64,000 bases of DNA. Source: Mariniflexile sp. AS56. GTDB lineage: Bacteria; Bacteroidota; Bacteroidia; Flavobacteriales; Flavobacteriaceae. Location: NCBI RefSeq assembly GCF_030552475.1, contig NZ_JAUPED010000015.1, positions 1 through 64,000 on the forward strand, read 5' to 3'. Of this stretch, positions 9,915 through 19,191 are shown one piece after another; positions within the stretch are counted from its first letter, which is position 1; every line of letters starts with the position of its first letter. Below the pieces are notes generated by a model, which did no database searches, was not told where the DNA came from, and saw nothing but the letters and a program-made list of their open reading frames with translations. A program made the position numbers and the translations under genes.

Positions 9915-9971
9915 AATAAAAAAGTTTGTCGCAAAAATAACGATAATTATAATGTATAATTGTTATAAAGC

Positions 9972-10006
9972 AAAAAACGCTCCAAAATTAATTTGAAGCG
10001 TTTTTT
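9972..10006 (-). terminator. Terminator downstream of purA
   Basis: The arms AAAACGCTCCAAA and TTTGAAGCGTTTT pair with one C/A mismatch around a short loop and end in a T-run on the minus strand (A6 on the plus strand). The site lies 19 bases past the purA stop and before the OstA-like gene, so it probably ends the relA-fur-purA transcript. Confidence 0.75.
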
Positions 10007-10024
10007 AATATAATTAGATGTCTT

Positions 10025-11299
10025 TTATTTTCTAAAAATAGTCTGTTTTCTATCTGGGCCCACAGAAACTATGGTGATAGGGATTTCTAATTCTTTTTCT
10101 AAAAACGCGATATACTCGTTTAGCGCTTTTGGAAGTTGAGAAGCATCAGACATACCCGTTAAATCTTCTTGCCAACCATCAACTTCAACGTAAACAGGTT
10201 CCACATTTTCTGGTTCAATGTTATAAGGGAAATGTGTAATAACTTCACCTTTGTATTTATAAGAAGTACATACTTTTAAAGTTTTAAAACCTGAAAGTAC
10301 ATCACCTTTCATCATCATTAATTGGGTAACCCCATTAACTTGACATGCATATTTTAAGGCTACTAAATCTAACCAACCACAACGTCTTGCACGGCCTGTA
10401 GTTGCACCAAATTCGTTACCAACACGACTCATAGTTTCACCATCTGTATCAAACAATTCGGTAGGGAATGGCCCAGAACCTACACGCGTAGTGTATGCTT
10501 TGAAAATTCCAAAAACCTCACCAATTTGGTTTGGAGCAACTCCTAAACCAGTACAAGCACCGGCTGCAGTTGTGTTACTAGATGTCACAAAAGGATAGGT
10601 TCCAAAGTCAATATCTAATAAAGAGCCTTGTGCGCCTTCAGCAAGTATAGATTTTCCTGTTTTTTGTGCTTGGTAAATGTATTCTTCTGAATCGATAAAT
10701 GTTAAACTTTTTAAAACATCAACAGCCTTAAAAAATTCAGCTTCAAGTTCAGCTAAATTGTATTCTATATCTACATTGTAAAAAGCAATCATAGATTCAT
10801 GCTTGTCTGCCAATGCTCTGTAACGTTCTTTCCAGTCGCTTAACTCTAAATCTCCAACACGAATACCGTTTCTACCGGTTTTGTCCATGTAAGTTGGTCC
10901 AATACCTTTTAAGGTAGATCCAATTTTTGCTTTTCCTTTAGATGCTTCGCTAGCAGCATCTAATAAACGATGCGTTGGTAAAATAATGTGTGCTTTACGC
11001 GAAATAACTAAAGATTTTCTGTAATCTACATCTTGAGCTTCAAGTTTGTCTAACTCCCCTTTAAAAATAACAGGGTCTATTACAACACCGTTACCCACTA
11101 AATTAGTAGTCCCATCGTGAAAAATTCCAGATGGAATGGTGTGTAATACATGTTTTTTTCCATTAAAAACTAATGTGTGTCCTGCATTAGGACCTCCTTG
11201 AAAACGTGCTATAATGTTATAGTTCGAGGTAAGTACGTCAACAATTTTCCCTTTGCCTTCGTCTCCCCATTGTAGTCCTAGTAGTAAATCTACTGCCAT
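10025..11299 (-). CDS. purA: Adenylosuccinate synthetase
   Basis: PurA joins IMP and aspartate using GTP to make adenylosuccinate, the first committed step to AMP. The 424-residue protein has the P-loop motif GDEGKGK at residues 12-18 (catalytic D13), the catalytic histidine in GGPNAGHTL (H41), the IMP-binding region KIGSTLKGIGPTY, and the late motif GVTQLMMMKGDVLSGF. Length matches the family. It follows the Fur-family gene by only 12 bases and is probably transcribed with it and relA. The shared direction with a (p)ppGpp synthetase fits the known inhibition of purine synthesis by the alarmone, but regulation here is inferred. Confidence 0.97.
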   Translation of the reverse strand: MAVDLLLGLQWGDEGKGKIVDVLTSNYNIIARFQGGPNAGHTLVFNGKKHVLHTIPSGIFHDGTTNLVGNGVVIDPVIFKGELDKLEAQDVDYRKSLVISRKAHIILPTHRLLDAASEASKGKAKIGSTLKGIGPTYMDKTGRNGIRVGDLELSDWKERYRALADKHESMIAFYNVDIEYNLAELEAEFFKAVDVLKSLTFIDSEEYIYQAQKTGKSILAEGAQGSLLDIDFGTYPFVTSSNTTAAGACTGLGVAPNQIGEVFGIFKAYTTRVGSGPFPTELFDTDGETMSRVGNEFGATTGRARRCGWLDLVALKYACQVNGVTQLMMMKGDVLSGFKTLKVCTSYKYKGEVITHFPYNIEPENVEPVYVEVDGWQEDLTGMSDASQLPKALNEYIAFLEKELEIPITIVSVGPDRKQTIFRK

Positions 11300-11311
11300 T
11301 GTAAAAAAAAG

Positions 11312-11764
11312 TTATTTAGTTGATTTTCTATTTCCGTAGAAATAAAGTGAATGATTATTAATTTCGATATCGAAAATTTCTTCGATTGTTTTTTTTATGG
11401 ATTGAATTCTTGGATCGCAAAACTCTATAACTTCCCCCGTATCAGTTAAAATAACATGATCGTGTTGTCTGTCAAAATACGATTTTTCGTAATGTGCCTG
11501 GTTTTGTCCAAATTGATGTTTTCTAACCAATTTGCATTCAAGAAGTAATTCTATGGTATTGTAAAGTGTCGCTCTAGAAACACGATACTTTTTGTTTTTC
11601 ATGTTAAGATATAGAGATTCTATATCGAAGTGTTCTTTATTGTTATAGATTTCTTGCAGTATAGCGTATCTTTCGGGCGTTTTTCTGTGTCCGTTATTCT
11701 CTAGAAAGTTAGTAAAAACAGTTTTTACTATCTCTTGATTTTTAGTTTCTGCGTTTTCATCCAT
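11312..11764 (-). CDS. Divergent Fur-family transcriptional regulator
   Basis: A 150-residue Fur-like protein with a winged-helix N-terminus ([15 protein letters not shown], then the recognition region [17 protein letters not shown], residues 59-74) and a short dimerisation half with [20 protein letters not shown]. The histidine pair H101/H103 remains. However, the usual first CxxC zinc site that follows it in Fur, Zur and PerR is replaced by L-T-D-T, and the C-terminal CxxC is absent; C116 is the only cysteine in this half. It therefore probably lacks the structural zinc and may sense another metal or signal. It sits between relA/spoT (26-base gap) and purA (12-base gap), suggesting one operon. 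Confidence 0.92.
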   Translation of the reverse strand: MDENAETKNQEIVKTVFTNFLENNGHRKTPERYAILQEIYNNKEHFDIESLYLNMKNKKYRVSRATLYNTIELLLECKLVRKHQFGQNQAHYEKSYFDRQHDHVILTDTGEVIEFCDPRIQSIKKTIEEIFDIEINNHSLYFYGNRKSTK

Positions 11765-11790
11765 AATTTCGTCGCAAATTTACACTTTTT

Positions 11791-14010
11791 TTACAGTCTA
11801 GTAACCTTATCTATACCATTAATTTTTTTAAGTTTATCTAATAGCTTTTTTAAGAGGGTATTATTTTTAACGACTACATTAATTTTTCCTGAAAACAGGC
11901 CGCCTTCACTTTCAAAACTAATGCTTTTCATGTTTACGTGCATGTTCTCTGAAATTATTTTAGTAATGTCGTTAACCAATCCTATATGGTCTATACCGGT
12001 AATTACAATTTGCGCTAAAAACTCTTGCTGAGAAGAATCTGCCCATTTTGCAATCATTATTCTATATGCATAGTTCGATTGTAAACTTAATGCATTTGGG
12101 CAATTTTTTTTATGAACTTTAATCCCTTCAGAAACGGTTAAGAAACCAAAAACATCATCTCCAGGAATTGGGTTGCAGCAACTTGCTAGTTTGTAATCTA
12201 GTTTTTCTTCTTCTTTTCCAAAAACTAGCGAATCATAATTAGTGGTGATTTCTTCTCTTTCAATTTCTTCCTTTTTAATGGTTGTTTTTCTAGAGATTTT
12301 ACTTTTTATGAAACTCATTAACGCATTGCTTCTTGAAGACGCATAGTCTTTAAGCATGTTGTTATCTATGGTGCCAATGCCAACTCTATAAAATAAATCT
12401 AAACTGGTTTTAATTTTGAAAAAGCTTACCAATTCGTTTATAGAAGCTTCGTTAAGGTTTACTTTTAATTGTTTTAATTTACGGCGTAGTATTTCTTTAC
12501 CATCTTCAGCAATACGCTTTTTGTCTTCCTTTAAGGCCGATTTAATTTTACTTCTAGACCTTGCTGTTGTGGCGTAATCGAGCCAATTTGCATTTGGTTT
12601 TGCAGTATCAGATGTTATAATATCTACCTGGTCGCCACTTTCTAGAATATGATTTAAGGGAACTAACTTACCATTTACTTTAGCTCCGCGGGTTTTCATA
12701 CCAACTTCGGTATGTATGTTAAAGGCAAAATCTAATGAAGTTGCTCCTTTTGGTAATGATTTTAATTCGCCAGCAGGGGTGAATACGAAGATTTCTTTGG
12801 AATATAAATTGAGTTTGAATTGTTCAACAAAATCGACAGCATTGGTGTCTGGATTTTCTAGTGCCTCTTGCAATTTGTTTATCCAAGCTTCTAAATTGTC
12901 TTCTTTCTCACCTTCTTGTTTATATTTATAGTGGGCCGCATACCCTTTTTCGGCAATTTCGTTCATACGCTCACTACGTATTTGAACCTCTACCCAGCGC
13001 CCTTTTGGTCCCATTACCGTAATATGCAGGGCTTCATAACCTGTAGATTTTGGCGAAGAAATCCAGTCACGTAACCGAATAGGGTTGGGTCTAAAATGAT
13101 CGGTAACTATAGAATATATTTTCCAGGCTATAAATTTTTCAGTAGCAGGTTCGCTTGCGTAGATAATTCTAATGGCGAACTTATCATAAACTTCATCAAA
13201 AGAAACACCTTGCTTTTGCATCTTTTTTCTGATGGAAAAAATAGATTTCGGACGCCCTTTTATAGTGTATGCTAAACTTTCTTTATTTAGTGAGTTTTTT
13301 ATAACCTCACTAAATTGTGATATATATAGGTCTTGTTCTTCCTTACTTTCTTTTATTTTGAATACAATATCATTGTAAACATCAGGATCGGTATATTTTA
13401 AACTTAAATCTTCAAGTTTGGTCTTGATGTTATAAAGGCCAATACGATGTGCTAAAGGCGCATAAATATATAAGGTCTCAGAAGCTATTTTTTCTTGTTT
13501 GTCTGGTCGCATCGAATCCATGGTTTGCATATTATGCAAACGGTCTGCGATTTTTATAATGATAACGCGTACATCATCATTAAGTGTGAGAAGCATTTTT
13601 CTGAAATTCTCAGCTTGTAAAGACACGTTCATGTCCTTTTCTTTACTTAACGAGGATATTTTGGTAAGCCCTTCAACAATAGTTGCGATGATTGGTCCGA
13701 ATTGGTGTTCAATATCCGAAATTTCATAAGCTGGGTTGTCTTCAACCACATCATGCAATAATGCAGCAGCAATAGATGTGGCATCTAAGCCAATTTCTTG
13801 GGCTACAATTTTAGCAACAGCAATGGGGTGAAATATGTAGGCTTCACCAGATTTTCTGCGCTGGTCTTTATGTCCGTCTAGTGCAACTTCAAAAGCTTTA
13901 CGAATTAGTTTTTTATCATCATCAGTAAGCGTTGTGTAACTAACTTTTAATAACTCTTTGTAGGCTTTGGTAATGGCTGCATTCTCTTTTTCAATAGCTT
14001 CCTCTGTCAT
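11791..14010 (-). CDS. Bifunctional (p)ppGpp synthetase/hydrolase (RelA/SpoT)
   Basis: A 739-residue long RSH protein. The N-terminal HD hydrolase domain is intact (H61 in IFHPIAVAKI, H86-D87 in ALLHDVVEDN). The synthetase domain follows (about residues 230-350, including STGYEALHITV). A TGS domain begins around residue 410 (KEIFVFTPAGELKSLPKGAT). The CC motif ASCCNPIPGDDVFGF lies before the C-terminal ACT domain (about 660-739). Both catalytic halves look complete, so it should both make and degrade the stringent-response alarmone. It heads the run relA/spoT-fur-purA and is read away from rdgB. Confidence 0.96.
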   Translation of the reverse strand: MTEEAIEKENAAITKAYKELLKVSYTTLTDDDKKLIRKAFEVALDGHKDQRRKSGEAYIFHPIAVAKIVAQEIGLDATSIAAALLHDVVEDNPAYEISDIEHQFGPIIATIVEGLTKISSLSKEKDMNVSLQAENFRKMLLTLNDDVRVIIIKIADRLHNMQTMDSMRPDKQEKIASETLYIYAPLAHRIGLYNIKTKLEDLSLKYTDPDVYNDIVFKIKESKEEQDLYISQFSEVIKNSLNKESLAYTIKGRPKSIFSIRKKMQKQGVSFDEVYDKFAIRIIYASEPATEKFIAWKIYSIVTDHFRPNPIRLRDWISSPKSTGYEALHITVMGPKGRWVEVQIRSERMNEIAEKGYAAHYKYKQEGEKEDNLEAWINKLQEALENPDTNAVDFVEQFKLNLYSKEIFVFTPAGELKSLPKGATSLDFAFNIHTEVGMKTRGAKVNGKLVPLNHILESGDQVDIITSDTAKPNANWLDYATTARSRSKIKSALKEDKKRIAEDGKEILRRKLKQLKVNLNEASINELVSFFKIKTSLDLFYRVGIGTIDNNMLKDYASSRSNALMSFIKSKISRKTTIKKEEIEREEITTNYDSLVFGKEEEKLDYKLASCCNPIPGDDVFGFLTVSEGIKVHKKNCPNALSLQSNYAYRIMIAKWADSSQQEFLAQIVITGIDHIGLVNDITKIISENMHVNMKSISFESEGGLFSGKINVVVKNNTLLKKLLDKLKKINGIDKVTRL

Positions 14011-14080
14011 AATTTAAAAGTAACATAAAGAATATTAACAACCAATAGTATTTATAAATTTTATAACGTTTTTTTAGTGG

Positions 14081-14653
14081 TTAGGAATTTAAAAAAGCAA
14101 CCAGTTGTAATACCGCTTTCCCTCTGTGTCCTATACTGTTTTTAAGATTTAAATCCATTTCGGCAAAGGTTTTATCGTGACCATTAGGTTTGAAAATGGG
14201 GTCGTAGCCAAATCCTTGTTCGCCTTGTTTTGTTTTGGTAATTTGTCCTTTACAAATACCTGTAAAGCTATGTTGTTGGTTGTTAAGGTGTAATGATATA
14301 ACGGTTTTGAATTGCGCATTTCTATTGGGCTTGCTTTTTAGCGATTCTAATACTTTATTCATGTTGTCGCTATCGCTGCGTTGTTCGCCAGCATAACGTG
14401 CCGAAAACACACCAGGTTCACCGTTTAAAGCGTCAATTTCCAAGCCTGTATCATCAGCAAAACAGTCATAACCGTAATTTTCTTTAATATAATTAGCTTT
14501 TTGAACAGCGTTCCCTTCAATAGTATTTTGAGTTTCTGGAATATCTTCAAAACATTCAATATCTTTTAAACTAAGTAGTTTAATGTGGCTAGGGATTAAA
14601 GCTTGTACTTCTTTAAGCTTATTTAAATTATTGGTTGCGAAAACGATTTTCAT
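14081..14653 (-). CDS. rdgB: Non-canonical purine NTP pyrophosphatase (RdgB/HAM1)
   Basis: The enzyme hydrolyses dITP, ITP and XTP to monophosphates and cleans the nucleotide pool. Family motifs are present: FATNNLNK at the start, DDTGLEIDALNGEPGVFSAR, GYDPIFKPNGHDKTFAEM, and the C-terminal SIGHRGKAV. I chose the ATG at 14651-14653, giving MKIVFATNN and 190 residues, because the family begins almost at this motif. A TTG seven codons upstream (14674) is possible but adds unconserved sequence. It is read in the same direction as relA/spoT, with a 70-base gap. Confidence 0.95.
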   Translation of the reverse strand: MKIVFATNNLNKLKEVQALIPSHIKLLSLKDIECFEDIPETQNTIEGNAVQKANYIKENYGYDCFADDTGLEIDALNGEPGVFSARYAGEQRSDSDNMNKVLESLKSKPNRNAQFKTVISLHLNNQQHSFTGICKGQITKTKQGEQGFGYDPIFKPNGHDKTFAEMDLNLKNSIGHRGKAVLQLVAFLNS

Positions 14654-14775
14654 GATTTTTAAGTTTAATGCCAAAATTAATAGGAATCATTTTAAAAATT
14701 TGTATTTTACATGATAATAATCAACTAATATTTTAGGGGCTATTTGAAATTTATAAATTAATAAAACGAATAAAT

Positions 14776-15075
14776 ATGACAGTAAATTTTCAGTATGTAG
14801 GTGTTGATGTAAGTGAAACGTTATCAGCTTTCACCGAAGAAAAATTAGAAAAACTATTTAATAAATATGAGTTTTTAATAAGTGCGACTGTTTTTTTTAA
14901 ACAAGATGAAAATAAACACGACACAGGTAAAATATGTAATATAGAACTAAGCTTACCAGGTCCAAGAGTTTTTGCGACTTCTACCGAAAGGAATTTTGAA
15001 GTAGCTGTAAGAGCAACTATTAAAGATTTAGAACGCCAATTACAAAAACGAAAGGAAGTTTTAAAAGCACATTAA
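14776..15075 (+). CDS. hpf: Ribosome hibernation factor, short HPF/RaiA type
   Basis: A 99-residue protein with the sigma-54 modulation/ribosomal S30Ae fold pattern: MTVNFQYVGVDVSETLSAFTEEKLEKL, a central acidic/hydrophobic strand and the basic helix VAVRATIKDLERQLQKRKEVL. This family binds the 30S decoding region in stationary phase and blocks translation or promotes ribosome dimers. At 99 residues it is the short form and lacks the long-HPF C-terminal dimerisation domain. It is a single gene divergent from rdgB and convergent with rlmH, 15 bases apart. Distinguishing HPF from RaiA/YfiA function is not possible by eye. Confidence 0.93.
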   Translation: MTVNFQYVGVDVSETLSAFTEEKLEKLFNKYEFLISATVFFKQDENKHDTGKICNIELSLPGPRVFATSTERNFEVAVRATIKDLERQLQKRKEVLKAH

Positions 15076-15090
15076 TTCAATTGACAATTA

Positions 15091-15564
15091 CTACCGGTGG
15101 TGGTAGGGTTCATTTTTTAAAATAGTAAAGCCTCTGTAGAGTTGTTCAATAAAAAACAAGCGAATCATTTGATGGGAAAATGTCATTTTAGATAGTGATA
15201 GTTTCCCATTTGCTTTGTTATAAACATCTTGCGAAAAACCATAAGGGCCTCCAATAACAAACACCAATTGTTTGATTCCAGAGTTCATATGTTTTTGTAA
15301 ATACTCGGAAAAACCAACAGAATCTTGTTGTTTTCCGTTTTCATCCAGTAAAATTAAAACATCGGTGGCTGTTAACTTATTTAAAATAAGGTCGCCTTCT
15401 TTTTGTTTTTGCTGGTCTTCACTTAGGTTTTTCACCTTCTTTAAATCTGGAATAATATCAATGGAAAACTTAATATAGAAGCCTAATCGCTTGGTATAGT
15501 CGTCCATAAGCGATTGTAAATCTTTATTATCCGTTTTTCCTATGGCAATTAATTTGATGGTCAT
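15091..15564 (-). CDS. rlmH: 23S rRNA (pseudouridine1915-N3)-methyltransferase
   Basis: RlmH is a SPOUT-class methyltransferase acting on helix 69 of assembled 70S ribosomes. The 157-residue protein has the SAM-binding knot motif FVIGGPYGFS and the conserved tail LSLSKMTFSHQMIRLFFIEQLYRG followed by NEPYHH near the C-terminus. Length matches the family. Its start at 15564 is supported by MTIKLIAIGKTD, the typical N-terminus. It converges on hpf and diverges from nadC. Confidence 0.96.
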   Translation of the reverse strand: MTIKLIAIGKTDNKDLQSLMDDYTKRLGFYIKFSIDIIPDLKKVKNLSEDQQKQKEGDLILNKLTATDVLILLDENGKQQDSVGFSEYLQKHMNSGIKQLVFVIGGPYGFSQDVYNKANGKLSLSKMTFSHQMIRLFFIEQLYRGFTILKNEPYHHR

Positions 15565-15664
15565 AATGGCAAAATTACTACTTAGTATTTATGAATAATG
15601 AATTTAAATATGAAAATTTTATAAAATTCATAAATGTAAAATTTAAATAAGTAAATCAATTTCT

Positions 15665-15672
15665 TATTTTTG
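15665..15672 (+). promoter_or_regulatory. Promoter -7 element upstream of nadC
   Basis: TATTTTTG matches the Bacteroidota -7 consensus TAnnTTTG and sits 20 bases before the nadC ATG. No TTTG/TTG is found at the expected -33 distance, so only the -7 half is supported. Confidence 0.5.
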
Positions 15673-15692
15673 TTGCAAATCAACCTAATATT

Positions 15693-16553
15693 ATGATAAC
15701 ACAAGAGCAATTTGATCAAGAAGTCAAGTCAATTATTTCTAACGCTATTAGAGAGGATGTTGGAGACGGCGATCATAGTTCATTAGCATGTATTCCAGAT
15801 AATGCCAGAGGCAAGGCTAAACTTTTAGTAAAAGACAAAGGTATTATTGGTGGTGTTAACTTTGCTAAAAAAGTTTTTGCATATGTTGATAAAAACTTAA
15901 AGTTAGAAGTTTTAATTGAAGATGGTACTGAAGTAACCTATGGAGACATCGTTATGTATGTTGAAGGATCGTCGCAATCTATCTTAAAAGCAGAACGCAC
16001 CGTATTGAATGCGATGCAACGTATGAGTGCTATTGCCACAAAAACAAAAATGTTTGTTGATTTGTTAGAAGGTACTAAAACGAAAATATTAGATACTAGA
16101 AAAACAACACCAGGTATTCGTGTGCTTGAAAAATGGGCAGTTAAAATTGGTGGCGGTGAAAACCACAGGTTTGCTTTATATGATATGATCATGCTAAAAG
16201 ACAACCATATCGATTTTGCTGGAGGTATTACTAAAGCTGTTGAAATGAGTAAACAGTATTTAAAAGATACAGGCAAAGATTTACAAATAATGGTGGAGGC
16301 TAGAAATTTAACCGAAGTTGAAGAAATTTTACAAAACGATGGCGTTTTTAGAATTTTACTTGATAACTTCGATTATGAAGATACTAAGAAAGCTGTGAAA
16401 TTAATAGGTGATACCTGCCTTACGGAATCATCTGGTAACATTAACGAAGCAACCATCAGGCATTATGCAGAATGTGGTGTAAACTATATTTCTTCAGGAG
16501 CTTTAACGCATTCTGTTCATAACATGGATTTAAGCTTAAAAGCGATTAAGTAG
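15693..16553 (+). CDS. nadC: Nicotinate-nucleotide pyrophosphorylase (carboxylating)
   Basis: NadC converts quinolinate and PRPP to nicotinate mononucleotide in de novo NAD synthesis. The 286-residue product has the N-terminal REDVGDGDHSS, the substrate-binding segments ILDTRKTTPGIRVLEKWAVKIGGGENHR and MLKDNHIDFAGG, and the C-terminal barrel motif EARNLTEVEEIL with ILLDNFDYED and ESSGNI. All are characteristic. It is preceded by a good -7 element and followed by a strong stem-loop, so it looks monocistronic. nadA and nadB are not in this window. Confidence 0.97.
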   Translation: MITQEQFDQEVKSIISNAIREDVGDGDHSSLACIPDNARGKAKLLVKDKGIIGGVNFAKKVFAYVDKNLKLEVLIEDGTEVTYGDIVMYVEGSSQSILKAERTVLNAMQRMSAIATKTKMFVDLLEGTKTKILDTRKTTPGIRVLEKWAVKIGGGENHRFALYDMIMLKDNHIDFAGGITKAVEMSKQYLKDTGKDLQIMVEARNLTEVEEILQNDGVFRILLDNFDYEDTKKAVKLIGDTCLTESSGNINEATIRHYAECGVNYISSGALTHSVHNMDLSLKAIK

Positions 16554-16573
16554 TTTAACTTACTATATATTTT

Positions 16574-16613
16574 AATGTCAGTATAATCTAGTTTTATTAT
16601 ACTGACATTTTTA
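16574..16613 (+). terminator. Terminator downstream of nadC
   Basis: A perfect 14-bp stem (AATGTCAGTATAAT with ATTATACTGACATT, 8-nt loop) is followed by a T-rich stretch. It lies 20 bases after the nadC stop and separates nadC from the YihY gene. Confidence 0.8.
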
Positions 16614-16653
16614 ATTTTAATAACTTTGTCTTGAATTTTAACGTAAATTATTA

Positions 16654-17595
16654 ATGACAAAGCCCCTTGACGAAAAACTCGATAAAATTCCTATTGTAAA
16701 TGTTTTAGTTCGTTTTTTTAAACGGGCTAAATTACCAGGTCTAGACGGTTTATCGTTTTACGATTTATTCGAACTTTATATTACGGGTATTGTAAAAGGC
16801 GCGTTAACTACACGAGCAAGTGCTATTGCCTTTAGCTTTTTCATGGCTTTGTTTCCTTTTCTACTTTTTGTTTTAATCGTGATACCTTATGTGCCTATAG
16901 ACGATTTTAAAATTGAGTTTCTTCGGTTTTTAGAATCCTTTTTACCATCAAGTACCTCCGATTTTTTCTTTGAAAACATTTTTGAGGGTATCGATAATTC
17001 GCAACGTGGTGGGTTATTATCATCTGTATTCGTGTTATCTATTGGCCTTATGGCAAATGGTGTTAATGCGTTGTTTTCTGGGTTTGAAAACTCATACCAT
17101 GAACAATTATCTAGAAACGTATTTCGTCAATATTTATACGCGTTAGGGGTTGCTCTAATTTTAGCGTTTTTACTAATAATTACCATCGCAGTATTGGGGT
17201 ATTTCCAAATTTTTGTTGTGCAAAAGGTGTTAGATGCTTTAGATAATAAAGGGTACGATGTTGCAGAACAAAGTGTTTTTTGGTTTAATATGGCTAAATA
17301 TGTCTTTTTTGTATTAATAGTGTATATAGCCACGGCAACCATGTATTATTTTGGAACAAAAGAGGGGAAATTTTCTAAATTCTTCTCGGTAGGCGCTGGG
17401 TTTACAACGTTTTTAATTATTCTTTTGTCTTATTTATTTGGTATTTATATTGAAAACTTTGGACAGTATAATAAGTTATATGGCTCTATTGGAGCGCTTT
17501 TAATACTTATGATCTATTTGTGGCTTAATGCTAATATTTTATTACTTGGGCACGATTTAAATGCATCTTTGAATAAATTGCGTAAAAGGAGTTAA
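16654..17595 (+). CDS. YihY/BrkB family inner membrane protein
   Basis: A 313-residue membrane protein of the YihY/virulence factor BrkB family. The conserved amphipathic region GALTTRASAIAFSFFMALFPFLLF begins the first membrane segment. Later signatures are LLSSVFVLSIGLMANGVNALFSGFENSYH and the C-terminal GQYNKLYGSIGALLILMIYLWLNANILLLGHDLNASL. About six membrane segments are visible. Despite an old name as tRNA processing ribonuclease BN, YihY proteins have no demonstrated nuclease role, and I assign none. The 293 bases after it (17596-17888) hold no gene I can support. Confidence 0.94.
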   Translation: MTKPLDEKLDKIPIVNVLVRFFKRAKLPGLDGLSFYDLFELYITGIVKGALTTRASAIAFSFFMALFPFLLFVLIVIPYVPIDDFKIEFLRFLESFLPSSTSDFFFENIFEGIDNSQRGGLLSSVFVLSIGLMANGVNALFSGFENSYHEQLSRNVFRQYLYALGVALILAFLLIITIAVLGYFQIFVVQKVLDALDNKGYDVAEQSVFWFNMAKYVFFVLIVYIATATMYYFGTKEGKFSKFFSVGAGFTTFLIILLSYLFGIYIENFGQYNKLYGSIGALLILMIYLWLNANILLLGHDLNASLNKLRKRS

Positions 17596-17888
17596 CTTGC
17601 ACTTCCTCATATTCAATCTTCGTTATCAAACTGAATGGTTCAAACTTTAGCTCCTGTGTTTTAGCTCGATAATTTATATCTGTAAATTCAAAAAACGTAT
17701 CGTATTAATATTTAAAGGATTGTCGTAAAAATATCCGCGAAAAATTAGTTTCAGTTATTTTAGCCTGTTTTTTTACACTAATATTAATATTATTATTTAA
17801 ACTGTAGGAAAAAATCGATAAACTACGTAGGGGTGTGTCGTATTTATTTATAGCTTTACAGAGCTATTAATCAATTATACCTCTCATT

Positions 17889-19172
17889 ATGAATTCATTA
17901 AAAAAAGGGATAGTTCTTTTTATTCTTACGTTTTTCTATTATTCACATTCTCAAGAAACTTTTACTGATGTAAAATATAAGCGAAGTTCACTCTGTACTC
18001 TAATGGTGAACGATGCTTCTAGAGAGCATAGCGAAATTATACAAAATACATTTGAAAGTGCCCCCATTCCAGAAAAGTTTAACAATCATATTTTAAGTCT
18101 AAGAACCGTTCCGAAGGTGGATACTACATTTGTTGAAACGGAGGATGAACCAGTTGAAGAAAAAAAAGGACTGTTATCTAAACTACCAAAGATAGGTGGT
18201 CAAAATAAGGAGGCAAAAGAAAGTATTCAAAGAGGGATTTACAGCTATTTGAATGAAAATGATATTGCTAAACAAATTGTTTCTAAATGGTTTAATAGAA
18301 GTGAAAAGGGCGGGTTTAATATGAATTTAATCTCTGAAAGAGGCTTGTATAATGCCACGGATTTAGATATTAAAATCGCACATAATACTGAAAGGGGTAA
18401 AGCTTTGTTGGCAGATGCTGGTGAACAATTAATAAATAACACATTTGTTATTATTACCGATTTTAAATATACCAATAAAGAAGAAGTGGCAGCAAAGGCG
18501 AAAGGTTTACTTTCAATGGTGTCTACTTATACAGGTAACAGTGAAGTTGCTAATATTGCTGATGTAACTTCCGTAGGTGTTGGAGTTATGGGGAAAGGTT
18601 ATATCATAAAAACAACTGCTTACTTATATAAACTAGTTTGGAATGAAGAGGTAGCTTCTGTTTTTTATAATGATTTTTGGACGGATGATTCGTCCTTGGA
18701 TTTAAATAAGAAGAAGGCCTTTGATGCGACCGATATTTTTAAGCTTGAACTTGTTGGAACTGAATCCTCTTTGGCAGATGTGCAAAGTACAGTTCTTACA
18801 AAAAAATCAAATGAAGATTTAATTGCCACGGCCACCGTAAGAGCAATAGATAATGTTATAGCTAAACTTCAAAGAGAATATGAGGTATTTAGAACCAAAT
18901 CGCCATTATTAAGTGGAGATCCTATTTCTGCAAAGGTGGGATTAAAGGAAGGAATTGAAAAAGGAGATAAGTATGAAGTGTTAGAGCAAGTTATTAATAA
19001 AGATGGAGTCACCGAATATAAGCGTGTAGGCGTTATTAAGGTTGACAAAGAGCAGATTTGGGACAATAGGTATCTAGCTGATGAGGAGAGTCCCTCTGAA
19101 ATTATGTATACTACTTTTAGTGGTTCACAGAATAAATATTATTCTGGAATGCTAATCAGACAAATAAATTAA
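17889..19172 (+). CDS. Exported protein of unknown function, first gene of a four-gene cassette
   Basis: A 427-residue protein with a clear signal peptide (MNSLKKGIVLFILTFFYYSHSQ). There is no lipobox cysteine, so it is probably periplasmic or T9SS-independent secreted. A charged linker (EDEPVEEKKGLLSKLP) precedes a central domain with NLISERGLYNATDLDI and ALLADAGEQLINNTFVIITDF. The last 90 residues (about 338-427) contain short beta strands (SAKVGLKEGIEKGDKYEVLE, YKRVGVIKVDK) resembling by eye the FlgT C-terminal/SH3-like barrel. I do not recognise a named family for the whole protein. Gaps to the next three genes are 16-19 bases, so it probably heads their operon. Confidence 0.88.
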   Translation: MNSLKKGIVLFILTFFYYSHSQETFTDVKYKRSSLCTLMVNDASREHSEIIQNTFESAPIPEKFNNHILSLRTVPKVDTTFVETEDEPVEEKKGLLSKLPKIGGQNKEAKESIQRGIYSYLNENDIAKQIVSKWFNRSEKGGFNMNLISERGLYNATDLDIKIAHNTERGKALLADAGEQLINNTFVIITDFKYTNKEEVAAKAKGLLSMVSTYTGNSEVANIADVTSVGVGVMGKGYIIKTTAYLYKLVWNEEVASVFYNDFWTDDSSLDLNKKKAFDATDIFKLELVGTESSLADVQSTVLTKKSNEDLIATATVRAIDNVIAKLQREYEVFRTKSPLLSGDPISAKVGLKEGIEKGDKYEVLEQVINKDGVTEYKRVGVIKVDKEQIWDNRYLADEESPSEIMYTTFSGSQNKYYSGMLIRQIN

Positions 19173-19191
19173 CCAACTAAATATCTATAAT

